A program made the position numbers and the translations under genes. Positions 22,857 through 34,106 of a stretch of 64,000 nucleotides of DNA are shown piece by piece. Where the stretch lies: positions 319,091 through 383,090 of the forward strand of contig SCFE01000071.1 of the NCBI GenBank assembly GCA_004352715.1. Reading direction: 5' to 3'. Within the stretch, counting starts at the first letter, position 1. Every line of letters begins with the position of its first letter. The DNA comes from Hofstenia miamia. Its lineage: Eukaryota > Xenacoelomorpha > Acoela. Below the pieces are notes generated by a model. It was not told the origin of the DNA, ran no database searches, and saw only the letters and a list, made by a program, of their open reading frames with translations.

Positions 22857-25069
22857 CTATATTGCAAAAATTATATTAACAATATGAAATGTAACCATCT
22901 TGCAAATCTTCAAATTCAATAGACAAACACAGAAATTTAAACTCGTATGTCCGTAGTGATAGATTGCATAAATATTTGAAAATAATATAAGGTCAACTTT
23001 CTTCAAAAAATATTGTTTATAGCTCCTCGCTCCTGCTATAAAATAGTAAAAAAATCAACTAATGCCACTTTTATCTTTGTTATATATTTGTATTATATTG
23101 CGTAAAGAAGGTCTTTAGAATCATGTTGTTATCATTATCCGCTGTTATTTTCAACTTCCTATTCCTTTTCAATATTAAAACTAAGTGTTAGAAATGTTTT
23201 TGTTAATGAAAGCTAATTAATGACTTGTACGCCTATACCCCGGCATTTTTTATATAAATCTCATATTGTAACTTAAACTTGGATTTAACTTGGCCTTGGG
23301 TCCATCACTTTAAATGTTCCATTAGAGCAAAACTAGTTTATTGTAATGCACAAATAATTATTTGTTATATTTGGAGGTGAAAACATCCATAGAGATAAAA
23401 TCTTTCCAAAAGCGAGTATTAAAGAGAAAATATACTTTGGCTGGTTTAGTTTTTTCTAAAAATGTTCTAATCATAGTTCAAAAAACGTAGAAATTGATCA
23501 AAAAATACAAGTAAAATGTTGATTATAGCGAGTCTAAAAAAACAATAAACCATTTTTTAAAAAAGAGTTGATACATTCCAAGAGCTGCAATCGCTTCTCA
23601 ATTGAGAAGACGAAAAAACAGTATTTTTTAAATGGAAATCAACATCTGATGAACACAGTCCATAAAGTTGATCAGCAGGAAGTCAGTGCTAATTAGAAAA
23701 GTGGAGAGAGAAATTCCATTCGATTATTTACAATAATTACTCAAATATTTATATTATATTACAACTACTAAATAGATGAGGAAGTGGATGATATCTACAA
23801 CCATGTAAATGATAGTCTTAACTTGTTAATATATGTTGTAGCCTTGGTATGAAGTCTTGTAAATAGTGAGAGATCACAAACGCAAACAAAAAGTAATTTC
23901 AGAAAAACATTTGTCAATCAATTACATGCTTTGTAATAAACGATACTACTGAAAATTCAACATGAAGTAATCCACAGGCGGAGGAGAAAACAAACCTAAT
24001 AAGTAAAAAGTAAAGAAATAATAGGTATAGGTTCCAAAAATTTTCAGTGCATCTCTTGGGTAAATTAACTAATTAACAAAGTTGAAAATTGAACATTAGG
24101 TTTAAACGCTTACAATGTGAAAAACACAATGTTGCTGATAACCTAGAGGTGAATTTGCTTCTGATAGAACACAACATTTACCAAGACATACAAATATTTT
24201 ATGCAAACACGTCGTTGATAGCTTTGAAGAAACTATGATCCAGAACACTGATCAGAACAGAAATGATGATAAATTCTGTGGCAGAATCTTGAGATAATGA
24301 CAATTAAATCGCATCAATTATGAAATAAATAGCGGTTTCTTTGACAAGGTAAAGAATCAAGTAAACATTCAATTTCTTTATTAAATGTTTGATGAAATTG
24401 TCCACTCAGATTAACCTTTTTTAAAGTGACCAAATTTAAGGCACATAAATTATAATTTGAAAAGTATTCAGTTATATATTTAAAATAATTGTGAAACACA
24501 GTGGAAACGATTCAGACTTGTCAATGAGCCTAGCTTCTAACGAGCCGAGCTTAAGCAGCGTATTGGATATAGAACGAACCCAAAATGAGCCGTTTTTAAG
24601 CAAACCAAATTTATAGTGCAGCTTGTTAATTTGATTAGGCAGATTTTTTAATTCAAAATTCCTTACTTATAATCGTATTTTAGAAATGTTTATTAAATAA
24701 TAGGCAGAGCAATTGAAAAAATTCTGAGAGCACAATATTTTTAAAAAAAATCCCGAGCTGAAATGAGCCTCATTAAAAGATTTTCTGTGGCAAGCCAAGC
24801 CAAGCCAAGGTGAACTTACTCAAAATTTAAATGAGCCGAGCCGAGCTTAGAAATTACGGCTCATTGACAAGTCTGAAACGGTTTCTACAAAACCCAGATA
24901 ATTATCCACTCCCTATTCAAACTGAAACCTAACAAACTAATAAAGTAATCCTAGTTTTATATATGAATTTCAGAAAAATTGTGTTCAAAATCTGCCTCAA
25001 TAGAGATCTCAGGAATTTCCGCAAAGCAAAAATTTTCCAAAATATCGGTGAACAAGAAAACATGCTTAC
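22857..25069 (-). other. Last LRRC43 intron
   Basis: Contains the hAT MITE at 24513-24875. The rest is AT-rich and shows no further exon that I can support. Confidence 0.5.
24505..24883 (-). mobile_element. hAT-type MITE, copy 2, in an LRRC43 intron
   Basis: The element is 24513-24875 (363 bp), with the same 12-bp termini as the copy at 16128-16474 but in the inverse orientation. The flanking 8-mers AAACGATT and AAACGGTT differ at one base. 'GAGCCGAGC' words fill the ends. It is the same family as copy 1, so the family moved at least twice locally. Confidence 0.9.
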
Positions 25070-25081
25070 CTTTCATTTTTT
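25070..25081 (-). CDS. LRRC43: LRRC43 candidate 12-nt microexon, copy 3
   Basis: On the minus strand: TTTTTTAG | AAAAAATGAAAG | GTAAGC. In the phase left by the upstream exon it adds Lys-Met-Lys-type codons and leaves one base for the last exon, so inclusion or skipping both keep the frame. About 130 bp around it is related to the units at 25888-26030 and 26606-26770. Confidence 0.5.
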
Positions 25082-25221
25082 CTAAAAAACTATCATTCTT
25101 AGATTTAAGTCATTACAAAATTTGCACATGTCATTCCAATCAAAGATGCTTAAATATATCACATTAAACTTCGAGATACCAATAGAAAATCAAAACTAAG
25201 AAAGTATTTGTCTTCATATTA

Positions 25222-25890
25222 ATTGAGATCAGAGATGGAAGTGAACAGGTTGATCCATGAGGTTGGATGTGGCAGTAGAGGACATGGGACAAAGTTTTTC
25301 ATAAATAGGTAACCATGAGCAAAAAGTAGGGCAAAGACCATCTTTAGTTGAGAAAAACCGAAAATTACCAATTTTTGAGATTGTAAAGAAATTGTCTGCT
25401 TTATATCATTCAGATTACCTTGTAAATCTTGCACAAATGAAGAAATGAATTATCATGTATTTCTAGCTCTTGCTAAAATTTGATTCCGTTTAATAGTACA
25501 AATAAGATCTTTTTGATTTTCATAAACAAGTGATTTACAATTATACTGGATGGAGTGTGAGTTATGAAAAATTTTTAAAGCTAAGATAAATTCCATTCCA
25601 CTATTATTATTATTATTATCATGTCTGTTATTAGAATCCCATTGGTAGTTAATACTGTGTAGATGACATTTGAAGCAGTAAAGAATTATTCAAAATATTT
25701 GGCAGTGATGGAATAGTGTTAAGGAAGTTGTCATAAAAAATATAAGGCAAACACTTTTTGGAACAGAATTTTATTGGATGGGGTAATTTGGGGTAGAGGT
25801 GAACACATAAATTTAGGGCGGGGCACAGAGCATGTTGGACGGGATGAGCAGTTTGCAGAAATCAGGGCAATTTCCATCTCTGATTGAGAT
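25222..25890. mobile_element. hAT-type MITE with perfect 8-bp target-site duplication
   Basis: The element is 25230-25882 (653 bp), with termini CAGAGATGGAA / TTCCATCTCTG (11 bp perfect) and flanking ATTGAGAT at 25222-25229 and 25883-25890. The target lies in the edge of one of the repeated microexon units: the uninterrupted unit near 26606-26620 shows the same 'ATTGAGAT' site empty. That makes the unit duplication older than this insertion, or at least independent of it. Confidence 0.9.
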
Positions 25891-25999
25891 TTTTGTTTTA
25901 TAAATGAATTTCAGAAAATTGAGGTTCAATAACTTGCTTTGATAGAGATCTTATAAATTTCCACAAAGCAAATCTTTTCAAAAACCTATATGTACTTAC

Positions 26000-26010
26000 C
26001 CTTTCCCTTT
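26000..26010 (-). pseudogene. Decayed LRRC43 microexon, copy 2 (11 nt)
   Basis: The unit keeps a strong donor GTAAGT, but the exon reads AAAGGGAAAGG, 11 nt rather than 12, behind a weaker acceptor TTTTTTGAG. Inclusion would shift the frame, so it is probably skipped. The surroundings align by eye with copies 1 and 3. Confidence 0.4.
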
Positions 26011-26737
26011 CTCAAAAAATGATAAGGCAATTGCAAAATTTATATATATGACCCCAAATCAGTTAGCTGAAAGATAGCACATTGGACTTCGTGATTCCCA
26101 TTGTAAACAGCCTGGCATCATTTTTGAAGGACAAACCAATTTTCTGCATTTACAGAGAATTTGTGAATCGTGAGTAATGCAAATGTCAATTGAGGAACTG
26201 GTTGGATGCAATGCTGAAAATTTTAACTAAAGCATAGTATTGTGACCTTAGTAGTTGAAGAGGTTAACTATTTTTCTTTAAAAATTTCGAACTTTTGAAT
26301 ATAATTAAATTCTCTCCATACCTAATATTCATGCAATTTAAGGTTTTGAGCCAGGGCAAGTAAAAAAGAACATTGACTATTTCTTGATATATGCATAGAT
26401 CTCGCAAACTCACTGAAGTGTGCCATGCAAAAAGTCAGAGGTCGCGGCGCCAAAGGGGGCACTCCTTTATTTTGGGGTGTTTTCAAATTTTAAATATATT
26501 TATTAGTTCAAGAGTTAAGAGTGTTTAAAATTTTTTTTGAGAGCATTAAAATGTTTGAAAGAATCACTGGGTTGATTGTAAGGTTAAAAAAGTAACTGAT
26601 CTTGTATTGATTGAGATCTTAGTCTTATAAATGAATTTCAGAGAATTGATTTTCAACAATTTACCTAAAAAGAGATCTCATAATTATTCTAAAACAAATA
26701 TTTTCCAATAGAACGTTTAACAATAAAACGCACTTAC

Positions 26738-26749
26738 TTTTCATTTTTT
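26738..26749 (-). CDS. LRRC43: LRRC43 candidate 12-nt microexon, copy 1
   Basis: TTTTTTAG | AAAAAATGAAAA | GTAAGTG. With the single G left by the 29.03-kb exon it reads Glu-Lys-Met-Lys and leaves one base, keeping phase 1. It extends the lysine-rich linker typical of this region of LRRC43. Confidence 0.5.
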
Positions 26750-27403
26750 CTAAAAAACAAAAATCCTTGCATTACAAAAGCAATACGCCATGTTTGAATA
26801 AACAATATATTTACATTTGTAGTAATATTATTAAACATTAGCCAACTAAATACTACAGCATAATGTACAATAGAGAGTGACATCGAGTACCTGGCTACAA
26901 ACATTATATTAAATTGATTATTAAAAAGATATTAATGTTAATCACAGCTTGATTTGAGAAAGATCCAAGACGTTAAGTAATACGAATGAATTGCTGTTTC
27001 TCCTTCAGAAAAATGATTAATGTTAATGATCATTTGATTGGAGATAGAGCCATAATCTCAAATCAAATTCAACGTTTCAGGCTGGGTATTAATTTTTCTG
27101 GTTCAGTTCAGATTCTAAATATTATGATCGGGTCGAGTTCGGGTCCATGTTTACCTCATATTGCCACTTTCTAATGCACAGGTACTCTAATAATAGAGGA
27201 AAACCTATAAATCAAAAGTCTATTAATTTTGTTAAAATAGAATAATGGGATGTTCATTAATCGAAATGAGTGGAAGTTTTCAAAACATCATAAATTGGGA
27301 CGAGGCTGTAATGAAATTTTTAATTGATGTGAAATTTTAGTTTTATCCAGGTACTATTGTTAAAATTTTATTTTGAAACAGCATTACGACATGCATTTTA
27401 AAG

Positions 27404-28663
27404 TACAAGGTGATAACAAAGTCCTGTCCAGCAATTTATATTTAACAACAATCACGCTTGCTGCCAAAGTAATGAACGTTAATTGACTGTAATTACTGCT
27501 GATAATTGCTGAATGCTGACTGGCTATTGAATATCAAGTGCATTACTACTGTTCATTTTTAGAATGGAAGTTCAGCATGCTGCTGTTGTTGCTTTGCACC
27601 AATGCGGAATTGCTCCCTCTGTCATTCACAAATCAATCGGTATCCCTCAGAGAACAATCTATAACATTTTCAAAAGATTCCAAGAGACAGGCGCCACTTC
27701 TGACCACTCTCGATCTGGCAGGCCAATATCCTTGAGGACCCGCAAACTGAAGGAGGCAATTCGGCAACACATCAGGCGAAAACCAACGAGTTCAGCCAGG
27801 AAAATTGCACAAACCATTGCAGTGAATCGTGAAAGTGTGCGCAAAGAGTTGAGAGGGGATCTCCTCTCGATTCCCTTTAAGCTGCAAGCCGGTCATCACT
27901 TGAAAGCGAAAGCCACACGACTGCAACGGGTCAAGTTGCTGCAACAGTCATCGCCCAATTCTATTCTCTGATGAGAAGATATTCATTGTGGAGCACCAAT
28001 TCGACTAACAAAACAAACGCATATGGTCTCCAACTGCTTCTGCCGTTGATTCAGCTCAGCGCATCGTCAGCAGAATCCAACACCCAGCTTTGATCATTGT
28101 GTGGGCAGGAGTTTGTGCAATAGGCTAGACTCTACTGGCTTCCTCACTCATGCCGCCAAAATGAATGCTGCTTACTACCAAAAAGAGGTCTTGGAGAAGA
28201 TTGTGCTACCCTGGAGTTAGAGACATTTCAATCGCAATGCTTGGACTTTCCAACAAGATTTAGCACCAGAAAATTGAGCCAAGTGTGTCCAGGAGTGGTG
28301 TACAACACGATTTCCTGCGTTGATTTCATCAACAGAATGACCTCCCTATTCCCCTGACCTAAATCCCCTGGACGTCTCTGTGTGGGGGCATCTTGGAGTT
28401 CATCCAAGTATTGCGGTTTGAACGATTCTATTTAAAAAGTATGGGACGAGATTAGCAAAAAAGACGTGCGTATAATCGCGAATGCATTTCCAAAGAGATT
28501 AAGGGCCTGCATTAAGGGAAAAGATGGCTATTTGCAAAAAGAACATTATTTCGTGAATGTTATATGTGTGTGAATATATTCTGGAAATCATGTCAATATT
28601 CTGTGTTTGCTTTGAGTGGGGGGTCAGGAAACGTTTGTGCCAGAACTTTGTTGTCACCCTGTA
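27404..28663 (+). mobile_element. Tc1/mariner element, DD37D type, inside an LRRC43 intron
   Basis: The element is 27406-28661 (1256 bp) between TA dinucleotides at 27404-27405 and 28662-28663. Left end CAAGGTGATAACAAAGTCCT; the right end is the inverse of CAGGGTGACAACAAAGTTCT (17 of 20 match). It holds one broken transposase gene on the plus strand. TA duplications and this end sequence are typical of the superfamily. It sits antisense to LRRC43, between the 29.03-kb exon and the first microexon. Confidence 0.9.
27564..28510 (+). pseudogene. Broken mariner transposase (DD37D, maT-like)
   Basis: The first 135 codons (27564-27971) are intact: two helix-turn-helix units, the first around VVALHQCGIAPSVIHKSIGI and the second around RPTSSARKIAQTIAVNRESVRK. 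A frameshift follows near 27960. The catalytic part then reads FSDEKIFIVEHQFD (first Asp), WTFQQDLAPEN (second Asp) and SPDLNPLDVSVWG (third Asp). Codon counting gives 37 residues between Asp 2 and Asp 3, the spacing of the maT/DD37D family. In-frame TGA or TAG codons at several points make it inactive. The product would have cut and pasted its own element at TA sites. Confidence 0.85.
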
Positions 28664-29032
28664 GATGGACCTTAATTCTAGAGTAGGAAAGGAAATATTT
28701 TGAATTAAAACAAGTTTGAAAGTAAGTTAGGTTGCTTACAATAACTTCTAGCAAAAATAAAATTCAAATAACCGCACAGAAGCTGAAATTTCTTGCTGAA
28801 CTTTGACTTTTTTAGATGGAATATAAATAACCATTAACTTGAAAAATGAGGTTAATGTTGAGGGGCTGTGCTAGCAAAATTTGGATAAGATACATTGACA
28901 CTTTTGGTTTCTTTGGAGAGACGTTAATACGTGGAAATGCATGGCGATTGGTAATTATTATAATTGATTGGTTTGAACTTCAACAATCAATCATGCATAA
29001 TCGCGTTTATTTGTAATATGCTAAAAAAGTAC

Positions 29033-29078
29033 CTTTTGCTTTTGGATTTGGCTTGGCTCCTTTTCTATCTTTCTTTTC
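29033..29078 (-). CDS. LRRC43: LRRC43 exon, lysine-rich linker
   Basis: 46 nt between the acceptor TTATCAATAG and the donor AAAG|GTACTT. It continues phase 0 from the 30.4-kb exon and reads EKKDRKGAKPNPKAK plus one base. Vertebrate LRRC43 has a comparable Lys-rich stretch (KKIKK...KKEKPKA) at this point, just before its C-terminal strand. Confidence 0.7.
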
Positions 29079-30411
29079 CTATTGATAAAAAATTCTGTAA
29101 GTGAACAAATATTTAAACAAAATAACAATATATTTCACAAAAAATATTCGTTGAATAAAGTAGAATTTTATAGAAACAAGGTCACTATATTTTTATAGTA
29201 AAAACTCAGACGCTAAAATTGAAATGGATAAATCGTATACAAGATGGTTTTGCCATCAATTATAAAAATGTTCAGACCCAGATCACAGAATTATGTACAT
29301 AAGAAATGTAATGAAAAATACATAAATATTTTATCCACAAAACAATTGCAAGCAATTCTTCTAAAACAGAGAGAGTTATGAAACCACATACTGTAATGTA
29401 TGCAATAGGGTGGAGAGACTTAATAAACTATCAGTTCTCTTGATTTTGAAAATTTCGATGTTATATCTACATGTAGATGCAACAAGTAGCCAAGCAACAT
29501 GAGGTATATTAAGAGCAATTTGCGCTTAAGAGTATTTTATGTACAAGTCCTCATTATCAAAAGAGAGAGCATAACATTCATCAAGAAAGTATAGCTTAAT
29601 ACCTTGCGTATTCCTACATACCATGATTGTGTAAGATATGTATTAAGTTTCGCAATATCAGCAACATTTCCGTCACCTCATAAACAACTTATAGTTGCTT
29701 AAAAATGGATTTTCCAGGATATTGCGACTGGAAGAAAAGTAAAAAATACCATCAGAACACTGATGATACTTAGAAACAGGGATATAGTCGAGGGGTCACG
29801 GCTTTGTGCCACCTCAATTTATATGCCTTCAAAATATTATAAATGTAGTTGAAATAATTAGGCTCAACTCTGTATTTTGCAAAATGATTTAAAAAAACTA
29901 CTGTTTTTTGCCCAAAATATATTTTAACCCTATTTGAGGTCAAGGTACCAACGCTGGTCAATGGATCTTATAGGAAATCACAAACAAATACAAATTATTC
30001 AAGATTTCAATCAACAATAGATAGATCAAGTGGCACTATTAGATACACAGAATGACAGGGCAAAACCCTAAAGTCTGTATCATTATCGTACTCCATCCTT
30101 CTATCTAGACTTATGCTTAACATTAGGTTGACCAACAGCATTGCGTAAAAACATTACAAAGTATAATCACACAATACAAAGACATGCACGACTTCAAATA
30201 GAGTAAAGATTTACCTTGCTTAAAGATAACTTTGTATTTTTGTTGAAAATCTATGAAATTGAAATGTAAATTCATTTTTTTCAAGAATCAGATAAATATT
30301 ATTAAAAATGAGAAAAATCCATTTTTAAGAATTGAATGGATATAATATAACTTCAATAATTTCAGCTGATGGCTGACGAACTCGATTCTACAGAATATCG
30401 AAGATGCTAAC

Positions 30412-30666
30412 CTTTCTGGCGTTTTGTCGACTTGGAGAGAGTTCTTCGAAATCATAATCCTCGTCTCGCATTGGTCCGCCTCCACAATGCAGCACTGTTC
30501 GAGTAAAGCTCTCGCCTTCTAAATAATTAGCGAGAGGCAAGACACCTGCCCCCAATGTGATGTGTTCTGTTGAATAGAGAACAAGATCGGCAATCGAATC
30601 TATCTTCGCTCCTTTTTTGAGATTTGCCTTCTGTTGGGATTGTACAGGTACAATGGGTTTCTGATT
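30412..30666 (-). CDS. LRRC43: LRRC43 exon, C-terminal domain
   Basis: 255 nt (85 codons), phase 0 at both ends, between acceptor ATAATTTAG and donor AAAG|GTTAGC. It begins NQKPIVPVQ and includes HITLGAGVLPLANYLEGESF and TRTVLHCGG. This matches the human segment running from 'ILQVLGRGLVILEPLLAGE' into 'VSTVCNFG' in order and spacing. The function of the segment is not known. Confidence 0.8.
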
Positions 30667-30868
30667 CTAAATTATTTGTTAGAAAAAATAAACGTTGAAA
30701 ATTTGCAAATCAGCGAAAGTGCGTACAATCGGAAAAACTACACGGGTAATATAAATTCATAGCAGTAAATTTTAACCTACTATAAGTCCAAAACTATTTA
30801 AATTCCAGTTCAATTTCACATGCAGTTAAAAAATATTACGTCAAAAAATTACTAATCAAATAGAAGTG

Positions 30869-31696
30869 TAGGGGAGATTGGGGCAATTAGGCCATACTAA
30901 GCGGAAAAGTGGATTTATCTCAACTGATTAAGAATTTAAATAATACAAAACACTTAATCAAGAGTAGAGTTATTTTTTGTTGCAGGAACACAGATTAGCC
31001 TTCTAAATATTCACTGATTTTGAAATGGTAGAGTATTTAGTATTTCATGTTGCAAATGCCTTTTAAAAAACCTATGGGTTAAATACGCCAGTTACTTCAG
31101 ACTTCACATTTCTGAACAACATTCAAGTTAGCGGATTGTAGAACATCATACAACTGTTTTACAACACACTTTCGCACACTAGCCACCACATTCTGAGCAT
31201 TGGTAGCAGTCCTCCAGGGCCTCTTTCCAACTGTGTTTGTACACTGCACATCTTGGATTTCACCATTTTTGCCTGCTTTCTTTGTCTTGAACAACAGTCT
31301 TCTTCCTGTCATCATTAGTCTTTTCTTGGTTCGAAATCGTTCCTTGAATCTCATTGGCGGTTTAATTACACCGGCACTAAGTTTTGACTGTTTTTTCATG
31401 CATAAATGTATTTAGAACATAATTAAAACGATTTGTCTTAGTTGTAAGCTAGTAATTAATAAAACTACTAAATAAAAATATACACAGTGTATTATTATCC
31501 AGGCATATATAGAGATTATGACTAGAGATTTACACTTCTTTGTTACATGCAAATGAGTGCTATAAAAATTATTAACCCCACGATTAAGCCTAGTATTATA
31601 CAACAGTAGGAGCAATTTTCTCAGCCAATAGAATTAATCCTTAAGAGACACTTTCTATTTACCCTATATGGCGTAATTGCCCCAACTTCCCCTTAA
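30869..31696. mobile_element. piggyBac-like deleted element in an LRRC43 intron
   Basis: Ends: GGGGAGATTGGGGCAATTAG at 30871 and, inverse, AGGGGAAGTTGGGGCAATTA ending at 31693, matching with one indel and few changes. The right flank is TTAA (31693-31696); the left reads TGTA, a possible decayed TTAA, although a TA duplication also fits. On the minus strand at about 31130-31270 one frame carries a Cys-rich stretch (DCYQCSECGG, then CAKVCC) like the piggyBac C-terminus, broken by stops. The superfamily is therefore likely but not proved. Confidence 0.55.
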
Positions 31697-31774
31697 CGTA
31701 TAACACTTATCCAGAATAGAAATTTCGAATTTTCAATGTGCAATTAAAAATAAAGTTTAAAATATTTGTTACCG

Positions 31775-33027
31775 TACAGCGGGGCTACTTTGAACAAAGA
31801 AAATAAAATCTTCCAAGGTGATATAACTACAGAATCAATGTCTGTCTTTTTATGCCACATTATTACCTTATTTTAAAGTTAACAATGTATTAAATTGAAT
31901 TATTATACGACTTTATCTCTACACTACATTTGCTGCGGTCTATGTTTTGAAGTTAATGGAAACCTCCTCTTGTTGATAAAAGTGACCTTCTCAAACTTCT
32001 TCTTCGTCAAATGTAATTTATGACTATATTGCATCAATTTTTATTTTTTAAACACTTTTAACAAGTTATGTACATGATATGTTAAGGTCAACTTGATTGC
32101 ATATACCATTAAGGAATAATAATGAAATATTAACACTGAGTGCCACGTCAGCCAATTTTGGGGTCAATGGTCTATTGATTATTTAGGAAAAACAATCGAA
32201 TTCGATTCTTATTGGTGTTTATAGGCTTACTGAATACTTTTTGTAGTCATACCTGTCCTTAATTGTAGCAAGTACGTCAATGCCATCAACATCAAATGCG
32301 GGGATGCTTTCAGGATGGGCATTACCCCCTCTGCTCCTTCTGCCAACGATGCCCCACTTCCAAGTAGTGTAGCACAAGACATTCCTGTTGTCACTGCCAA
32401 TACCGCCACTGGCAAAGGAGAGGCCAAAGGAGAAAAATCGAAAAAAACAAATCCAAAGCCAGTAGAGGCACAGTTAAAAAACAACTATTCATGCATTATT
32501 TGTGATGAACCTTATGTAGACCCCCAAGTAGAGGACTGGATTCAATATGTAAGATGGGAAAACTGGTGCCATGAAGCATGTGCAGAGACTGAGTTAGGCA
32601 GTGACAGTTTTTTGTGCAACTTGTGCCGCGACGGAAAATAAAAATATTAAAAACTCAATGTTTTAATTAATTTCTTGTTAGTTTTAATATATTTTATATG
32701 ATAGATTAAATAGTAATATAGTTTTCTGCCAATAAAACAACTATAAGATAAATTTTGCAATACTCAGAGTGTAGCACATAAAGAAATCTAATATATCTTC
32801 ATGTATGGTCAAAGTAGCCCCAGGCAAGGGGCTACTTTGAATATCACATCTTATTGAAGATAACTCCTCAAGGAATGAATATAATTTGATCTAGTTTGAG
32901 CTACAGTTAGTTCCCATGACTGGCTATCAATGGTGTGCAATGAAGCCCTTTATCTGAACAGAATATTGTGAAGGGCTTCATCAAAGTTGCCATAGTTATA
33001 TTACCTGTTCAAAGTAGCCCCGCTCTA
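31775..33027 (+). mobile_element. pogo-like deleted element with TA duplication and an internal terminal-repeat hairpin
   Basis: Element 31777-33025 (1249 bp) flanked by TA. The left end CAGCGGGGCTACTTTGAAC pairs with the inverse of the right end except at one base, and the inverted match runs on outward through TACCG. A second pair of the terminal sequence lies inside at about 32811-32838 as a tight hairpin (CAAAGTAGCCCC / GGGGCTACTTTG). One coding piece remains, the PHD-like C-terminus at 32315-32641. It sits in the LRRC43 intron between the exons at 30.4 and 34.0 kb. Confidence 0.85.
32315..32641 (+). pseudogene. pogo-like transposase C-terminus with PHD-like finger
   Basis: A 108-codon frame. 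The first 55 residues are Ser/Pro/Lys-rich linker. Then come CIICDEPY, EDWIQYVRWENWCHEACA and FLCNLC: C-x2-C ... W ... W-C-H-x2-C ... C-x2-C, the zinc-finger tail found at the end of many invertebrate pogo/Tigger transposases. One expected Cys pair (normally WIQCxxCxxWCH) is lost, reading WIQYVRWENWCH. The DNA-binding and DDE domains are deleted, so the element is non-autonomous. The open frame shown is only what remains. Confidence 0.7.
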
Positions 33028-34022
33028 CGGTACCTTTAGTTCTACAAAAAGCTGTATATATTTTAAGACATATTGATGTTATTTAGATAATATCCAGAAT
33101 GCATTTCACATAACTACGGTTATCTCGATTATGGATCTCAATTTGTAAGCAATCCCAATAAAACAAATACTTCACTAAGATAAATGCAACGAATAGCGCA
33201 GAGACAGTATGGCTGCATTTGTGTAGGTACAATTGATTGCGGTAGTCCGGTGTAAGAAATAAAATTGATCACTCATGCCAAAGTGCTATGAGCTAGCAGA
33301 CATTTTAAAAAACGCTCCAAGTATGCAATTGCTTACAGTGTAACAGAAACAATCTACTTCTAAAAGGAAATTCCTTCGAAACATGCATTAACAAGGTCAA
33401 CACAATATCATGCAAAATTACACTACAACCTTAGGGTTAGTCTTCGGTTTAGGCTGAAAAAACTAAACTTAACAGAAAGATAACGAATTTCTACAATTCC
33501 AATGATTTTATTCAAGATTTTTAGCATTTGGAGGCGAACAGGTAAGCCTTATTTTAAATACAACTATTATAACATTAAAAATTAAAATCATTACCGATAT
33601 GATCACATAAGCACAGAAATTAGTGTTAAAACGCATGACAAATGGCAGAAATAAAATCAATTGATATTAGTGCACAAGGAGATAGTGAGATGAAGCTTTG
33701 TTAACGTATAAGTAAGCAAGGTTATGAGATATGCAAAAAATATTACAGCAAGCAGCGGAAAATTTTACATTTGCAACAATGCCGCATTCACTTTTCAAGC
33801 AAATTTCTCGATATGTCGCAAAAGACTGAACAGAAGAATTGAGTTCGAGTGAACGCGTACTTATTCGGTTGCAAATGCTAGCGAAAACAGGAGATGTATC
33901 TAGTTTATATGAATTACTTTTGAAGAGTGTACGTTGTTGGAAGTACTCCGTTTATCACTTGCACCAGATGTACTACGCTGCAACATAAGCTTAATAAAGT
34001 GATGGCATTTGAGAACTCTTAC
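33028..34022 (-). other. Rest of the LRRC43 intron, no feature recognised
   Basis: Intron sequence between the pogo-like element and the exon at 34023. No exon or element ends are visible. Confidence 0.45.
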
Positions 34023-34106
34023 CTTTGACTTTGCGGATTTTGAACTGGCACTGGCAGGTTTATCAGGATCTGTAACAGGTGCCATACCAGGTGGATAGAA
34101 TGATTG
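34023..34106 (-). CDS. LRRC43: LRRC43 exon, Ser/Pro/Lys-rich linker
   Basis: 84 nt (28 codons), phase 0, acceptor TTTGTAG, donor AAAG|GTAAGAG. It reads QSFYPPGMAPVTDPDKPASA and then SSKSAKSK. The human protein also has a Lys/Ser-rich disordered stretch here after its 'IVEEK' strand. Low-complexity sequence makes homology alone weak, but the phase and splice sites fit. Confidence 0.75.

Noticed and set aside
31097-31399. Intact 100-codon minus-strand frame rich in Lys/Arg as a DNA-binding protein
   Set aside because: The Cys-rich piggyBac-like signal is in a neighbouring frame of the same strand, so this frame is more likely an overlapping shadow.
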